Part shown: one piece after another, positions 11,737 through 22,300 of the stretch
Numbering within the stretch: the first letter of the stretch is position 1
How the letters are laid out: each line of letters begins with the position of its first letter
Assembly: GCA_000320545.1 (NCBI GenBank)
Contig: ADNK01001682.1
Span: forward strand, 22,501 to 59,859
DNA: 37,359 bases
Source of the DNA: Bigelowiella natans CCMP2755
Lineage: Eukaryota > Cercozoa > Chlorarachniophyceae
Reading direction: 5' to 3'
Notes under the pieces: generated by a model
What the model was told of the DNA's origin: nothing
Databases searched by the model: none
Seen by the model: the letters and a program-made list of their open reading frames with translations, nothing else
Made by a program: the position numbers and the translations under genes

Positions 11737-11987
11737 CTCGCTTGCCATGTATACACACGCGACATGTACACGTGACAAATTTGTGAAATTTGATTTGGAT
11801 ATCACATCATCACATCGTCTGCCATCTCACAACACACTGATCTATCTAATAACTCATTTTGAATATTTAATTTTATTCATAATCTGATATAATGCTAGTG
11901 GATTTTGTATTAAAATAGTTGCTTTTTCGAACAATATATTTCGAACAATATATTTGCTATATACGAACAATATATTTGCTATATACA

Positions 11988-12141
11988 GTCAATATATACT
12001 CGCTATATTCAGTCAATATATACTCGCTATATTCAGTCAATATATACTCGCTATATTCAGTCAATATATACTCGCTATATTCAGTCAATATATACTCGCT
12101 ATAATAGTCAGTCAATATATACTCGCTACATCCAATCAACG
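11988..12141. repeat. 24-bp tandem repeat array (copy B)
   Basis: The array has the same 24-bp unit as copy A, with five near-identical units followed by two diverged ones in the same order as copy A. The order shows that the array was duplicated as a block. Confidence 0.9.
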
Positions 12142-12268
12142 TGAATTCGCTTGTCATGTATACACACGTGACAAATTTGTGAAGTTTGATTTGTATATCA
12201 TCACATCGTCTCTCATCTCGCTCACAACACACACATACACGAGCAACTGAGGTGGTAGGTAGCAAGGA

Positions 12269-12344
12269 GCTGAATTAGGTTATACGGTAAACCAACATTC
12301 ACTGCATGTGAATGAAAAAGTGAGTTCGAATCTCGCATTCAGCT
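12269..12344 (+). tRNA. tRNA-like cloverleaf (possible tRNA-Cys GCA, pseudogene or SINE head)
   Basis: A perfect 7-bp acceptor stem pairs 12269-12275 (GCTGAAT) with 12337-12343 (ATTCAGC). Positions 8-9 are TA. A 4-bp D-stem (GGTT/AACC) encloses an 8-nt loop with GG. A 5-bp T-arm (GTGAG/CTCGC, one wobble) encloses TTCGAAT, giving a good B box. The anticodon arm is odd: ATTCA/TGAAT with loop CTGCATG (anticodon GCA, but T at position 37), preceded by two extra nucleotides; an alternative 7-bp stem leaves only a 5-nt loop. It may be a divergent tRNA gene, a pseudogene, or the tRNA-derived head of a SINE. Confidence 0.45.
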
Positions 12345-12368
12345 TAGACGTGTATGCACACACGTCTA
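12345..12368. other. 9-bp perfect hairpin just downstream of the tRNA-like element
   Basis: Arms TAGACGTGT and ACACGTCTA enclose a 6-nt loop. A T6 run follows at about 12385-12390 and could serve as a Pol III terminator. Confidence 0.6.
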
Positions 12369-12469
12369 CCATCTATCTGAGCCATTTTTTGTGGTTCATT
12401 GACAGTCCATTTGTAATTGTGTTGACGAGATTTTGCCCGTTGTCAACAATGTGCGTGTGACTGTTTTTT

Positions 12470-13150
12470 TGAGATTTCAATTGCATGAAGACACGTGATG
12501 CGCATGAGAGATGAATGTGCCCTGAATTTCATTTCCCCTCGATCCGCGTTGCATGCACCACGTGTCTTCGATCCTGGCGGTTATGCAGGTTGGCCGCAGT
12601 TTCAGAGCACAACGTGCGTTTGACATATGACCTTTCGATTTCCAACCTTGATCATCTGCTGACTGGAGGTTTGGCACATTGGCAATTATTTCTCATTTTT
12701 ATCGTTGTTGTGTTTCGACATGTTCTTTCCAAATGATGCACGCACGCAACATAGATTCACATGATCATGCGCAAGCACATGATTGCGATAAAATTCACGC
12801 GGCATCTGTGCATGGCTCCTGATCTAGACAGCAAAAATAGCACATCAGTGTGCTTGTCGTCAAGTTTAAGTGCTAAGATAACTGACACCGATTTTGTGCG
12901 TGGTGGTGGGAAAAATTGCGGAGGCCTCAAATGTGCAACCATGCTGGCATGGTGAAACCGTCGGACTGCGCTTGCGGCCTTTATCACTTTGAATGTCAAA
13001 TGGTTATAACACGTAGTGGCGTGCAGAGTCAGCAGGCACATCGCTTTCCCACTGCCTATGGATGCTTGTGCCGCGATCACAAACGGTTGTGAGCTGCTGG
13101 CACGTATGGGTACAAAGACATTACGCGCGAATTTGATGCTATGTGTAGAT
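12470..13150. repeat. Palindromic-word-rich intergenic DNA
   Basis: There are many TGCATGC, CACGTG, CATG and GATC words and no supported gene. Short frames on both strands lack domains. Composition resembles 8340-8690 and 18600-19100, although less extreme. Confidence 0.4.
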
Positions 13151-13271
13151 AGATGTACAGCTAATAATGTATGCGAGGGAAATAATAAAGTAGAATCGCA
13201 GCATCACGTCTTCTAATCTCCGGGCAGCGTTTTTTATATTTTGGCATATTTTTGCTGTATTAGCCCAGATG

Positions 13272-14906
13272 CTATATCAACGCTAGCAGCCGCTCTATCA
13301 ACTGCTTCTTGTTGCCCTGAATGGATTCCCCGCGCCGTTTGAGCTCAGCCTTGAGCGCCTTCGGCTTCATCTTCTTTACCGCCTAAAGGATGACCGCAAG
13401 CACATCACGCACCAAACACCACTCGTCGCGTATGGAGGGGACATGCTGCACTCGAGCATCTCGCATAAATACATTTCGAGGGGGGAGACCACAACAACAA
13501 CAAAACGACAACAACAACAACAACAACAACACCAACAACACCGGGCATAGCACAGCGCAGCAGCAGTAAACATGCACGTAGTAGTAGTAGTAGTAGTAGT
13601 GGCAGGCACTGCGCACCTGTCGATCTAGGGGAGGGGGTGTTGAAGTATCATCACAGCTACTGGAAGCTCGTTTGAGCTGGTCACCGCTCTTTTTCCCTTG
13701 CTTAATGCTTTGCGACAGCTTCAATTGCCTAGTCGCCGTCGCTAGCGTGCCGGCCGGGGATTCCCCGTTCCGCCCCCCCCCTGTTGCGGGCGATGGCGAG
13801 TGATCTTCGGTGCTATTGGGGGGAGGCAATTTACCATCCACCGTCTTCGATATATCTCTGTCTCCTCTGGTTTGCTCTGCCTCCTTTACAGGGGGGGAGG
13901 GGACCGTCACGCTTCGATTTCCCATTTTTACTTCGTCGTCTACGAGGCGTTGGTCATCGTTGCCTTTGGCAGGTGCCAGGGCGGTTTGGCGACTCTCAGG
14001 TTTGGTCTCGAAGGAGTTTGCAGCGCTACCGTTCCCATCTTCGTCAGCACCATTGCTATCGTTTTCGTCGTCATCATCGCATGGAATACACACCGGGAGC
14101 AATGGGTCGTTTCGCGCGATCTTGGCCTGTGTGGCGGACGATGTGATGAAGGTGGGTGGACGGCATTCTTAGTAGCGTGTATTATTATCTACTACCAAAC
14201 GAACACGTTGAAACCCACTGTTTTTCACCATCATTGCATGCATCTGTGTCCAAATGTACAAAAGGCTAAGGCACTTGGGAGTTGCCCGAAAGCCGATTCA
14301 CTCTGCGGAGAAACGAAATTCGTCCATCTCTCGTGGGGAAGTTCTCCCAACGAAAGAGGCCTGCATTCCAACGACAGAGCAAAAGAGTTGTCACACCTGC
14401 GCTCGCTGCTTTCGCTCGTCGTCAACTTGCTTCAGGTACTCCGTCTGGACATCGATGACCTCGCGGCTGACATTAGTAACCATCGTCGTCATCATGGGCA
14501 TCTTCATCGAAAGGGTAGGATAGAAGAAGAAGAACAACAACAACGCTCCGCCTTTATAATTGGAACATGTGCATTTACCTGTTGTCGCAAGACGCGTATG
14601 CTTGCAGAAGGGTGTGATTTAGGTCTAAGAATGAGTCCCCTGTGTTGTTTTGTTATGGGGAAAACAGCATCAATTGTGTGATGGAATCGTGTGATCGGGA
14701 GGTGTGAGCCTGTGTGAGCGTCGTGTGTTGCGTTTTCTTATTATATCCAAGCTTTTATAGGTACAGCATGTGCCAACATATGGTACTACCCCATTTGAAT
14801 TTCGATAACAACGCTTCTCCCTCTTCCCTAAGAAGGAATGGCGGTATTATCGGTTGTGATTAGTCATATGAAACGCATGCGCTTTAGCACGCAAATGCAC
14901 ACACAT

Positions 14907-14995
<89 letters not shown>

Positions 14996-15160
14996 CATAT
15001 GCATAATAATTTACTAATACCTGAGTCCCGTGATGATGAGCGTGGCAGCCAAGGCCTCCACACACGAAAGCTTGCACGCTTTGCCTGAGAAAGAAGAATA
15101 AATATAGCGCTCAAGACTGATATGGTATGATGGTCGAGCTGCGATGGTGATGATTATAAA

Positions 15161-15197
<37 letters not shown>

Positions 15198-15467
15198 TTT
15201 TTGATGATAATGATGACAACGACGATGATAACGGTGATTATGATGATAGTGCTGACGATGACAAACAACGTTCGGATCAACAGCTGCTGTCACCCTCCTT
15301 TCCATCTGAAACAACACTGTGAATTTATTGCTTTGGTGGAAATTATAGTACCGTAGTTGACAGGATTTGCGGCTATTAGAAACGGCAAAAGGCGTTCGTA
15401 TTTGCTGAAAACAGCATACACACACCGCATGCAATTTGGGCTTTATTATAAGAGCTGTGGATTATTC

Positions 15468-15524
<57 letters not shown>

Positions 15525-16108
15525 CGATATGCTTTGTTGTGTGCTATACCCTGAGATGTTCCGGACAGGGATCTGGTCAATCTTTGCCCACGAGCAATCC
15601 ACGACGCAAGCGCCCCATTTCTCGATAATCGGACGGTCAAAGGTTGACACAGTCTGTCTACCTAACGGGGAGAGGATAACCCCGCCCCATTTCTGCATAT
15701 ACCATACAAACGACAATTATTACTAGGCTGGGCAAAGACCTGCAGCCGCGTCTATCAGCCGCGTCTATCATTATCAAAGACGTCGCCCTTCGATCAAGCG
15801 CGGAAGTCGCTAATTACCTGGCCTATTTTAAGATTGCGAACAAGCCCGAAACGCTCCAGCTTACGACCGGTGCATCGCTTGACATCACACTGGCCAAAGT
15901 CCCTGCAAAAGGGAAGGCGGGGGGGGGGCAGTATAGCTTAGCTGATAACTGGGCTCTCTCTTTCCGTGTCACCAGGGTATGAGCTTTTTGATAAACTACC
16001 ACATGGCGAGCTTGATGAAAGGCGATGAGGGGGATACCCCCACGCCGCCGGTTCTTCTGGATCCAGAACCCCGCCCGGAGCCCACCCCCTTGCCCCGCTT
16101 TCCTTTTC
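13272..16108 (-). CDS. TSR3: TSR3, 18S rRNA aminocarboxypropyltransferase, with C-terminal SAP domain
   Basis: Phase-consistent exons: 16108(?)-16000, 15902-15818, 15692-15550, 15404-15352, 15084-15021, 14827-14790, 14639-14579, 14466-14397, 14126-13617, 13382-13272. TSR3 transfers the aminocarboxypropyl group from SAM to a pseudouridine of 18S rRNA late in small-subunit maturation. Signatures in order: '[19 protein letters not shown]', '[14 protein letters not shown]', '[10 protein letters not shown]', '[15 protein letters not shown]', '[14 protein letters not shown]', 'LLSKFKWG', '[13 protein letters not shown]', '[14 protein letters not shown]'. The catalytic domain ends in exon 14466-14397. 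A Pro/Ser/acidic linker of about 170 residues follows, then a SAP motif ('[14 protein letters not shown]...KKQLIERL') at the extreme C-terminus. The first coding exon is incomplete: its frame is open from 16118 but lacks an ATG before LAMW, so an upstream exon is expected. Four introns carry long microsatellites. Confidence 0.9.
13495..13601. repeat. AAC and TAG microsatellites in the last TSR3 intron
   Basis: AAC triplets at about 13495-13540 and TAG triplets at 13579-13601 both lie inside intron 13383-13616. Confidence 0.85.
14911..14993. repeat. CA then GA compound microsatellite
   Basis: CA repeats are followed by about 50 nt of GA repeats, inside the TSR3 intron 14828-15020. Confidence 0.9.
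15161..15196. repeat. ATG triplet microsatellite
   Basis: About twelve GAT/ATG triplets lie in TSR3 intron 15085-15351, with looser GAT-rich DNA around them. Confidence 0.85.
15470..15521. repeat. AT microsatellite
   Basis: An AT tract of about 50 nt lies in TSR3 intron 15405-15549. Confidence 0.9.
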
Positions 16109-16553
16109 CTGGACGCAGTTACGAATAGCGGATGAACACGAACCCTTCCTGTCATGTCCCCTATAGCCCCCCCCACTTCCTCCCTCTCTCTAGTCTCCTC
16201 CTATACATATTCGAACTTGAAAAGGACGAAGCTCGATTCTGGCTCATTGGCCGCCTACAAATCAATCATCTTCCCTAATGACAGTAATTTACCCGCTCCC
16301 CCCCCCCTCCGAACACGTACCACTCATCGATGTGTCGGCAGAAGACGAATTGGGATTGAAATAGGAAAAGGATGTTAGATATTTCTGGTATACATTTTAA
16401 TAATAATAAATTACCCGATAATTCCCCGTTCTGTGGTGTTTTTCAAAATGAAGTGACAAAGATTATGATATTCCTCGCATAATACTTTTTCCATATTCTT
16501 TCGCTTTCCTTCCGAACGGTATCTCACAGAGCGAAGGACGAACGCGCGAGAAA
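16109..16553. promoter_or_regulatory. Shared upstream region of divergent TSR3 and SMYD-like genes
   Basis: About 450 bp separates the minus-strand TSR3 coding exon from the plus-strand SET-MYND start. It must hold both promoters and probably the first TSR3 exon (a candidate ATG on minus lies near 16156). No convincing TATA box is visible; AT-rich DNA occurs at 16395-16480. Confidence 0.45.
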
Positions 16554-18473
16554 ATGGCCGCTTCCGGACGCCCGATGCCGGTGACCTGCCCCCCCTGCGG
16601 CGTCGCTATCAAGGATATATCAGCGGAGCGAGGACGAGGGGTTGTCACTACAAATGCATTCAAACAAGGCGACGTTGTCATCTCGGAGCTGCCACTCCTC
16701 TCCTCCCAGGATGGGGCAAACATGCCCATCGTGCTCTCTTGTCAGAGATGCCTAAGGCCTCTGGGCTCCGTCGAGCTCCACATGGACATTCTCACAGGGG
16801 ATAGCTCCGCCACAGATCTCACACCCCCCTCCTGGTCTCTCCCCGTCCGACTTGCCGACTGCTGCAGCGACAAGAAAGGGGGGGGGGAGGGGGCCTCCTC
16901 CTCCTCCTCCTCCTCCTCGTCGTTTTCGCAGAACATCGCTCCCTGCCGGCACGGGTGTGGAGCGTTGTACTGCGGTAAGGAGTGTGCGGATGAGGCCTAT
17001 TGGGCGCACCATAGGCTGCTATGCGTGGGGCCGCTCAAGTCGACCGAAGCGCCTCTATACCAGTTTAAGATGCACGCTATCGAAAACAATCTGGATCTAC
17101 TCTTCGCCGGCCAGGTTGTAGCCAACATGCTTTGCCGCTATTTCCAGCTCTTGGATATGGAGGAGAAGAGCTCGGCCGATTCCTTATCGGCTCACTTGGC
17201 ACTCATCACTCAGGCGAAGCGTCCTTATGCGTCGTTCCAGCATAACAAATGGTGGGATGTAACCGTACCGCCAGCCGACATGGCTCATCTACCACGCGAA
17301 GAATTCGAGCGCATACTAAAGAACCAACTCGCTAGATCCTATTCGCTTCTTATGTCCGCCTTCCGCGAGGAGCTCCGGAAAATCCCTGGGGGGTGGAGGG
17401 AGGAGGAGGCGCGCAGTAGTACAGAAGTATACGAGGGCGAGCGTAAGTCACCCCCCTCGTCCTCCTCACTTTTAGAATCGTCGTCGTTACCCTCCTCATG
17501 CTTCATGAGCCTCGACGAGTACGGCTCGATCGTAGGCATGATGCATCAGAATCAACTAGGAATTCGGCGGCCGAGCGTTGTGAAAGAGTATCTTTTCAAA
17601 CTTCGAGACTATAGTAGAAGTATTAGTAGCAGTAGTAGCAGTGATAGTAAGGGCGATGGCAAAACAAAGGACGAAGCTGATGGAAGAAACGTTTCCTCGA
17701 AGGGCATGGCGCTGCGGGCGGAAAAAGCTGCTGCAAGCTGGAGGCTGATCAGAGACCGGATGGGGGAGATTCAGGCAAGCCAGGAAGACGAGGACGAGGA
17801 CGAGGACGAAGGGGGAGAGGAGGAGGATGGGAAGGATAGTGAAGAAAAGACGGCAGAGCGCAAGGCGGAAGGAGAGGGGGATAATGATGATGTTGATGAT
17901 GATGATGACGATCGGAAGCTAGAACATGAGGGTGGCACCAGAGCTGACGTCGGGCCGCCGATGAATGACCTCGATGCTGTGGAAGGGGGTGGCGAGCAGG
18001 GAAACGAGAATGAAGAAAATGAAGGAGAACCGGGTGAGGGAGAGGAGGAGAACGAGGGCGAAGGAGGGGAGGGCGGAGACGGAGAGGAGGAGGAGGAGGA
18101 GGGGGAGGAGGAGGGTGATGAGGGTGAGGAAATGAGCATTGAGGATGTTCTAAAGAACGACGACTTCGTAGACTCACTCCTCTGCCCTTTCGATGGCGCA
18201 GCGCTGTTCTCGCTCATATGTACCCTCAACCACTCTTGTAGTCCTAACGTTGTGATCGACTACGGCGAAGGGTTCGGCCCTGCCAGAGCGAATGTTGTGG
18301 CGTTGCGCGACATCGAAGCGGGGGAAGAATTGTGCTTTAGTTACCTTCGCAAACAGCTGCCGCTGGCAGAACGCCGGCACGAGCTCCTCGATTATGGCTT
18401 CACGTGCTCATGCCCGCTGTGCAAGAAAGAGGAGGAAGAAGAAAAAAAGGGAAATGCGACGAGTCGGAGATGA
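16554..18473 (+). CDS. SET-MYND (SMYD-like) protein, intronless
   Basis: A single 639-codon frame starts at ATG 16554. SMYD proteins are SET lysine methyltransferases split by a MYND zinc finger. The N-terminal SET part is 'GRGVVTTNAFKQGDVVIS' (residues about 28-45). The MYND finger follows, with CQRC near residue 63 and 'YCGKECADEAYWAHHRLLC' near 140-158, interrupted by a poly-Ser insert. A helical region comes next, then an acidic Glu/Asp/Gly-rich insert (about residues 400-530). The C-terminal SET core is 'LICTLNHSCSPNVVIDY' and 'GEELCFSYL', with post-SET cysteines in 'CSCPLC'. The NHSCSPN and ELCFSY motifs are those of the SAM/active-site core, so an active enzyme is plausible; histone or non-histone target unknown. 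All other multi-domain genes here have many introns, so the uninterrupted frame is unusual. Confidence 0.9.
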   Translation: MAASGRPMPVTCPPCGVAIKDISAERGRGVVTTNAFKQGDVVISELPLLSSQDGANMPIVLSCQRCLRPLGSVELHMDILTGDSSATDLTPPSWSLPVRLADCCSDKKGGGEGASSSSSSSSSFSQNIAPCRHGCGALYCGKECADEAYWAHHRLLCVGPLKSTEAPLYQFKMHAIENNLDLLFAGQVVANMLCRYFQLLDMEEKSSADSLSAHLALITQAKRPYASFQHNKWWDVTVPPADMAHLPREEFERILKNQLARSYSLLMSAFREELRKIPGGWREEEARSSTEVYEGERKSPPSSSSLLESSSLPSSCFMSLDEYGSIVGMMHQNQLGIRRPSVVKEYLFKLRDYSRSISSSSSSDSKGDGKTKDEADGRNVSSKGMALRAEKAAASWRLIRDRMGEIQASQEDEDEDEDEGGEEEDGKDSEEKTAERKAEGEGDNDDVDDDDDDRKLEHEGGTRADVGPPMNDLDAVEGGGEQGNENEENEGEPGEGEEENEGEGGEGGDGEEEEEEGEEEGDEGEEMSIEDVLKNDDFVDSLLCPFDGAALFSLICTLNHSCSPNVVIDYGEGFGPARANVVALRDIEAGEELCFSYLRKQLPLAERRHELLDYGFTCSCPLCKKEEEEEKKGNATSRR

Positions 18474-19390
18474 GAACAAGAATAATGAAACTGGTTAACT
18501 ATGGGGTAGGCCGAACGAGGAGCAAATGGTTAGATGAGCTGATAGTGCTGAAGGGACAGTTTTCGTCTGCTCAGCGCATTATTGTTAGGCTTTACTTTCG
18601 TTAGATCGAATTCTAGATATAGCCGAGACGGTGGTCATGCTAGCATGTCCGGTCAGATCGTCGAAACCTGCTATCTAGCTATCTCACTTCTCACATAGCT
18701 AGATAGCCATACTATCATGCAAGCATGGCATGGGCTACATGAGCACAGCGTACAGATGCGGTGTTCATGCGAATCACATCCGCTAGACATGCTAGCATGC
18801 TAGCATGCTAGCATGGCAACTAGCTCTAGAGCTAGCTAGTCTAGTAGTGCATAAGATCTAGCACAGCATGACAACACGTGCATTCTAGCATTCAGCATTA
18901 CTAGATTAGAGATCTGAACTGCTTGCTGCTAGCTAGCTAGTGCTGTCTAGCTGTGCCCCATCAAGTCAGCTAGCATGCTAGCATGACAATGAAGCAATGA
19001 ATGCATTCTCAAAATCACTAACAAACATCTTTACAAAGATCTAGCTAGCTAGTTGTAGACATATCTGCACGTGGCATGTGCAATGTGCTGTAGTGCTGTA
19101 CAAGCGGGATCTAGCTATCTGCTATCCACCAATGTAGGGCTAGAGGGCATAGAGACATGGCGTCAGCTATGTTGCTATGAATGGCAGACGTTTTGTTGCT
19201 TGTTGTTCGTTACTAAGCGCATCATTCACCACAGCATTCAAACTTGTCACAATTGATTTGTAATATTTTAGAACTATTATTACCAAAACAATATGTTGCA
19301 AACCTTAATCAAAGTATGGACAAACCTGAAAAGGCCGACTTTGTTGTGCAAATAATATCAAATATGTCTCAATGTTGAAGAATAATATTT
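18474..19390. repeat. CTAG/CATG palindromic-word island between convergent genes
   Basis: From about 18600 to 19100 the DNA is packed with GCTAGC, CTAG, GCATGC and CATG, including a run of tandem GCTAGCAT units near 18790-18815 and CTAGCTAGCTAG near 18930. The phrase CATTCTAGCATT also occurs in the island at 8340-8690. No gene is seen; 19100-19390 is plain AT-rich 3' flank of the fimbrin-like gene. Confidence 0.6.
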
Positions 19391-22300
19391 TTAGCCTCCA
19401 AGAGCAAGAATTGCACTTATGAAAGTCATTATCATTTTGGCGTTCACTTCAGTAATATCCTCTGGAAGCAGGAAAACCGTAGCTCCAAGTTTTCTTGATA
19501 CGCTAATTGAGTATCTTGCATTCAGTTTGCACTGTTCTTCATTGTCTCCAACTGTCACAAGGTCCCAATCTATCACTTGTTGATCGACAGCCCAAAGGAG
19601 CATTAGAAAGTAAAAGGACTTTCTCAAATGTAGGTCTTTGAAAGTCCGAATCTAGATTGAAGTGGTAGAGAAATTGACTATGGAAGTGACACTCCATTGT
19701 AACAATATGATGATGAAATTCGTTATATAGAACCTTAGAGACATGCCTTAGATTTATCCCTGAAAGGTACAATGGCCGTTTACAAATATTCCAAAACATT
19801 TAGACTATGACCAATTTTCACTTTACCATTGATTTCTGGTAGACGGTTTCTTTTCTTCAATGCTTTCTAAAGTTACGAGATACAATCGAATAACTCCAAA
19901 TATAATCCATCACAGCTATTCATTAACGCGAGTTGCAACCTCTATAGTGGAGTTTGCCCATTCAACTATAACAGAGTCGCCTCCGTTTGAGAGCATTCGC
20001 TTCATTTTTTGCTTTAAGAGACAAGATGGATCAGCTTTGAGATTAACGGCTATGCTTGTTAACTTCAAATACTGTGTCTTGAGAGCTCTGCTTTCCTCCA
20101 ACTTTTTTGTTTATAATCATTTGTAGAAACAGACACACCTTTAAGGAGCAAATCATTACATATCAATCCTAGGATATGGTAGCATTGAGGTTGAAAAACA
20201 AACTCTCCAATTCTTACATGATGGCGCATCATCTGCCATACTAATGCGAGTGTAAGTTTCTTATGACCCTAGAACATTGTATTGTACTTCATTATTAACA
20301 CAAAATAACTATCGAAAGCATCAATAATACCTCCTCAATGTTCCGACCATCAATGTTAACCAGAGAAAAATTAAATGGAGCTGACTTTCCAAGCTCAATC
20401 TTAATAAAATATTTACGTCATCTTGAAGCATTCATCGGCATGCGCAAACTTACCAAAAGGTTACAGTTCGAGATCTTTTTAAATTTGTTGGTGGGTCTTC
20501 TCTCAACACGAACCCATCCCACCGATCCTATTGTAAATAATGAACCCAACAAACTTCAAACCATGGATATTAATACATACGGAAATCGTGCAACCTGGGA
20601 CAACTTTATCCAGAGTTTTTAAAAGCACAATACCTTTAATTCCAAATGATAGTAAAAAATGACAAATTATATCAAATAAGTATTACCATGGATGAAATGA
20701 AGGAAACAATACGCTTTATTTCGACCATTCCGGCAGTCTCGAAAAAGATTTTGAATATACACCCCTGAAAATTTACATATATTCACACGAAACCATTAAA
20801 ATATTGATTTATTGTTATAATTGATTAACAAAAGTTCATTGTTTGGAAGAACTATAATTCTAAGTGCCTGCAGGAGCTACCTTTAAGACCAATACTGTTG
20901 ATCCACATTCGAAATGCTCGCTCCAAGCGATCTTCATCTTTCGACATGATGTAACCTTTACTCCTTCCGATTCTTATCTGCACATTACTTATTAGCCGAA
21001 TTAAAAGTGATACAGTGGATGAAGGGTCTGACCATAGAAGATGGAGTTCTCGTATGGGAGGATGATGGTTTCCCTATTGTTTCAGGAGCGAAAAGTCCAG
21101 GCTTGCTCATCATTATCAACCTTTCGAGGTATACGTTAGATTCGACTCTCATGAGATAATGTATTTTTATCTGATTTATACCCAAAGGTACAGAAAGGCG
21201 GTTTCCAAGTGTCACCCTTAAGCTGGATGTGCAATTTGGGTTACAACAAAATATTAAAAAAAACGTTACAATTACAAAAATATGTTACCTCCTCTAACTC
21301 ATTCTCCAGCCCGATAAAGATCGCGGGCTCTTTGCAGGCTAAGGCAATTAATATTCCCATAAGAGTTATGTTTAAACCAAGTTAATGCGTAATTACGAGA
21401 GGATGAATTTGATCTTAATTGCTGTTAGAGCTTACATAAATCCTTTAACTTGTCTTTGATCGCTCTATAATGATCGTTGTCACGGAGTACATCTAAGATC
21501 CACTTTACACATAGAGTATAGAGGAAGGATTGGCAGTTTATATTTTATGCAGTAAAATTAGATGTATGGGTTATATGAGAAGATACTTTTGTCTCTTGGA
21601 CACTTAAGCATATTGATTGCAACTTAGTAATACAATCTTCATCGCCCTGCTTAGTATGGGCCCTTGAAACTGCCTCCAATTTCATGCTATATTGAATCTA
21701 AAACATTTTATTGAAATGAACAAAATTAAGATCTGACATAGATGAGGTAGTACGACATTCATTAATTCAAGTACCCCTATTAGCGTTAACAAGTAAGTTC
21801 GCCAGTCCGTTTTGGTCATCATTGCGCTTAATTTTTCTGCGGAAGTAGATTGGTTCTGAAAATGCTAAATTTATACAGACTAATGGGATGTACCAAGTTT
21901 TGGTGCTACGATTTTGGACTCCCTTAGTATGTTTAAGATCTGAACGTAATAATATCTGTTACGATCATGGAATCACGATGCCATTTATAATGAAGCAATT
22001 GCCTCCTTCGGAGATTTCTGAACCCCCATTTGAGCTTGGAAACATATCTGAAGATCGCCATATGAATTGTAGGGTAGTTTAAATATGATAAAGAGACGAA
22101 TACCCAGTTTAGAATCATATTTCGGGGTCCCATCTCGCACGCAGCTTCAGTTGCCTATTTAGGGAACCAGTTATAACCCTTTTTATTACCATATGCAATT
22201 GATATTACCGCCTTCACATCATCCCCCTTTTCCTCCAGCAAGACCCTTGCCTGTATTTTAAATTGTAAAATTGTATTTTATGTTTTATAACAGTAACACT

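Larger units (their letters stand above)
11471..12235. repeat. Adjacent direct duplication of about 370-400 bp
   Basis: Copy A (11471-11838) and copy B (11839 to about 12235) both begin GATCTATCTAATAA. Both then run through a shared AT-rich leader, a 24-bp tandem array, a stretch with TGACAAATTTGTGAA, and an ATCACATCGTCT phrase. Copy B carries small extra duplications of GAACAATATATTT. Open frames here (EYILTEYS repeats) are artefacts of the 24-bp unit. Confidence 0.85.

Noticed and set aside
11577-12141. CRISPR-like array of 24-bp repeats
   Set aside because: Units are contiguous without unique spacers, in a eukaryotic context; it is a tandem minisatellite.
11620-12265. Frames encoding repeated EYILTEYS or QYILAIFS
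   Set aside because: Translation of the 24-bp tandem repeat; no gene context.
14550-14560. TATAAAGG on the minus strand with an ATG at 14507, suggesting a separate SAP-domain gene
   Set aside because: Exon 14639-14579 joins exon 14466-14397 in phase and both match TSR3, so this TATA-like string lies in a TSR3 intron.
20985-21215. Open frames on both strands, including a plausible-looking plus peptide (IQWMKGLTIEDG)
   Set aside because: They lie within the minus-strand fimbrin-like gene, where CH exons on both sides are on minus; no partner exon on plus.
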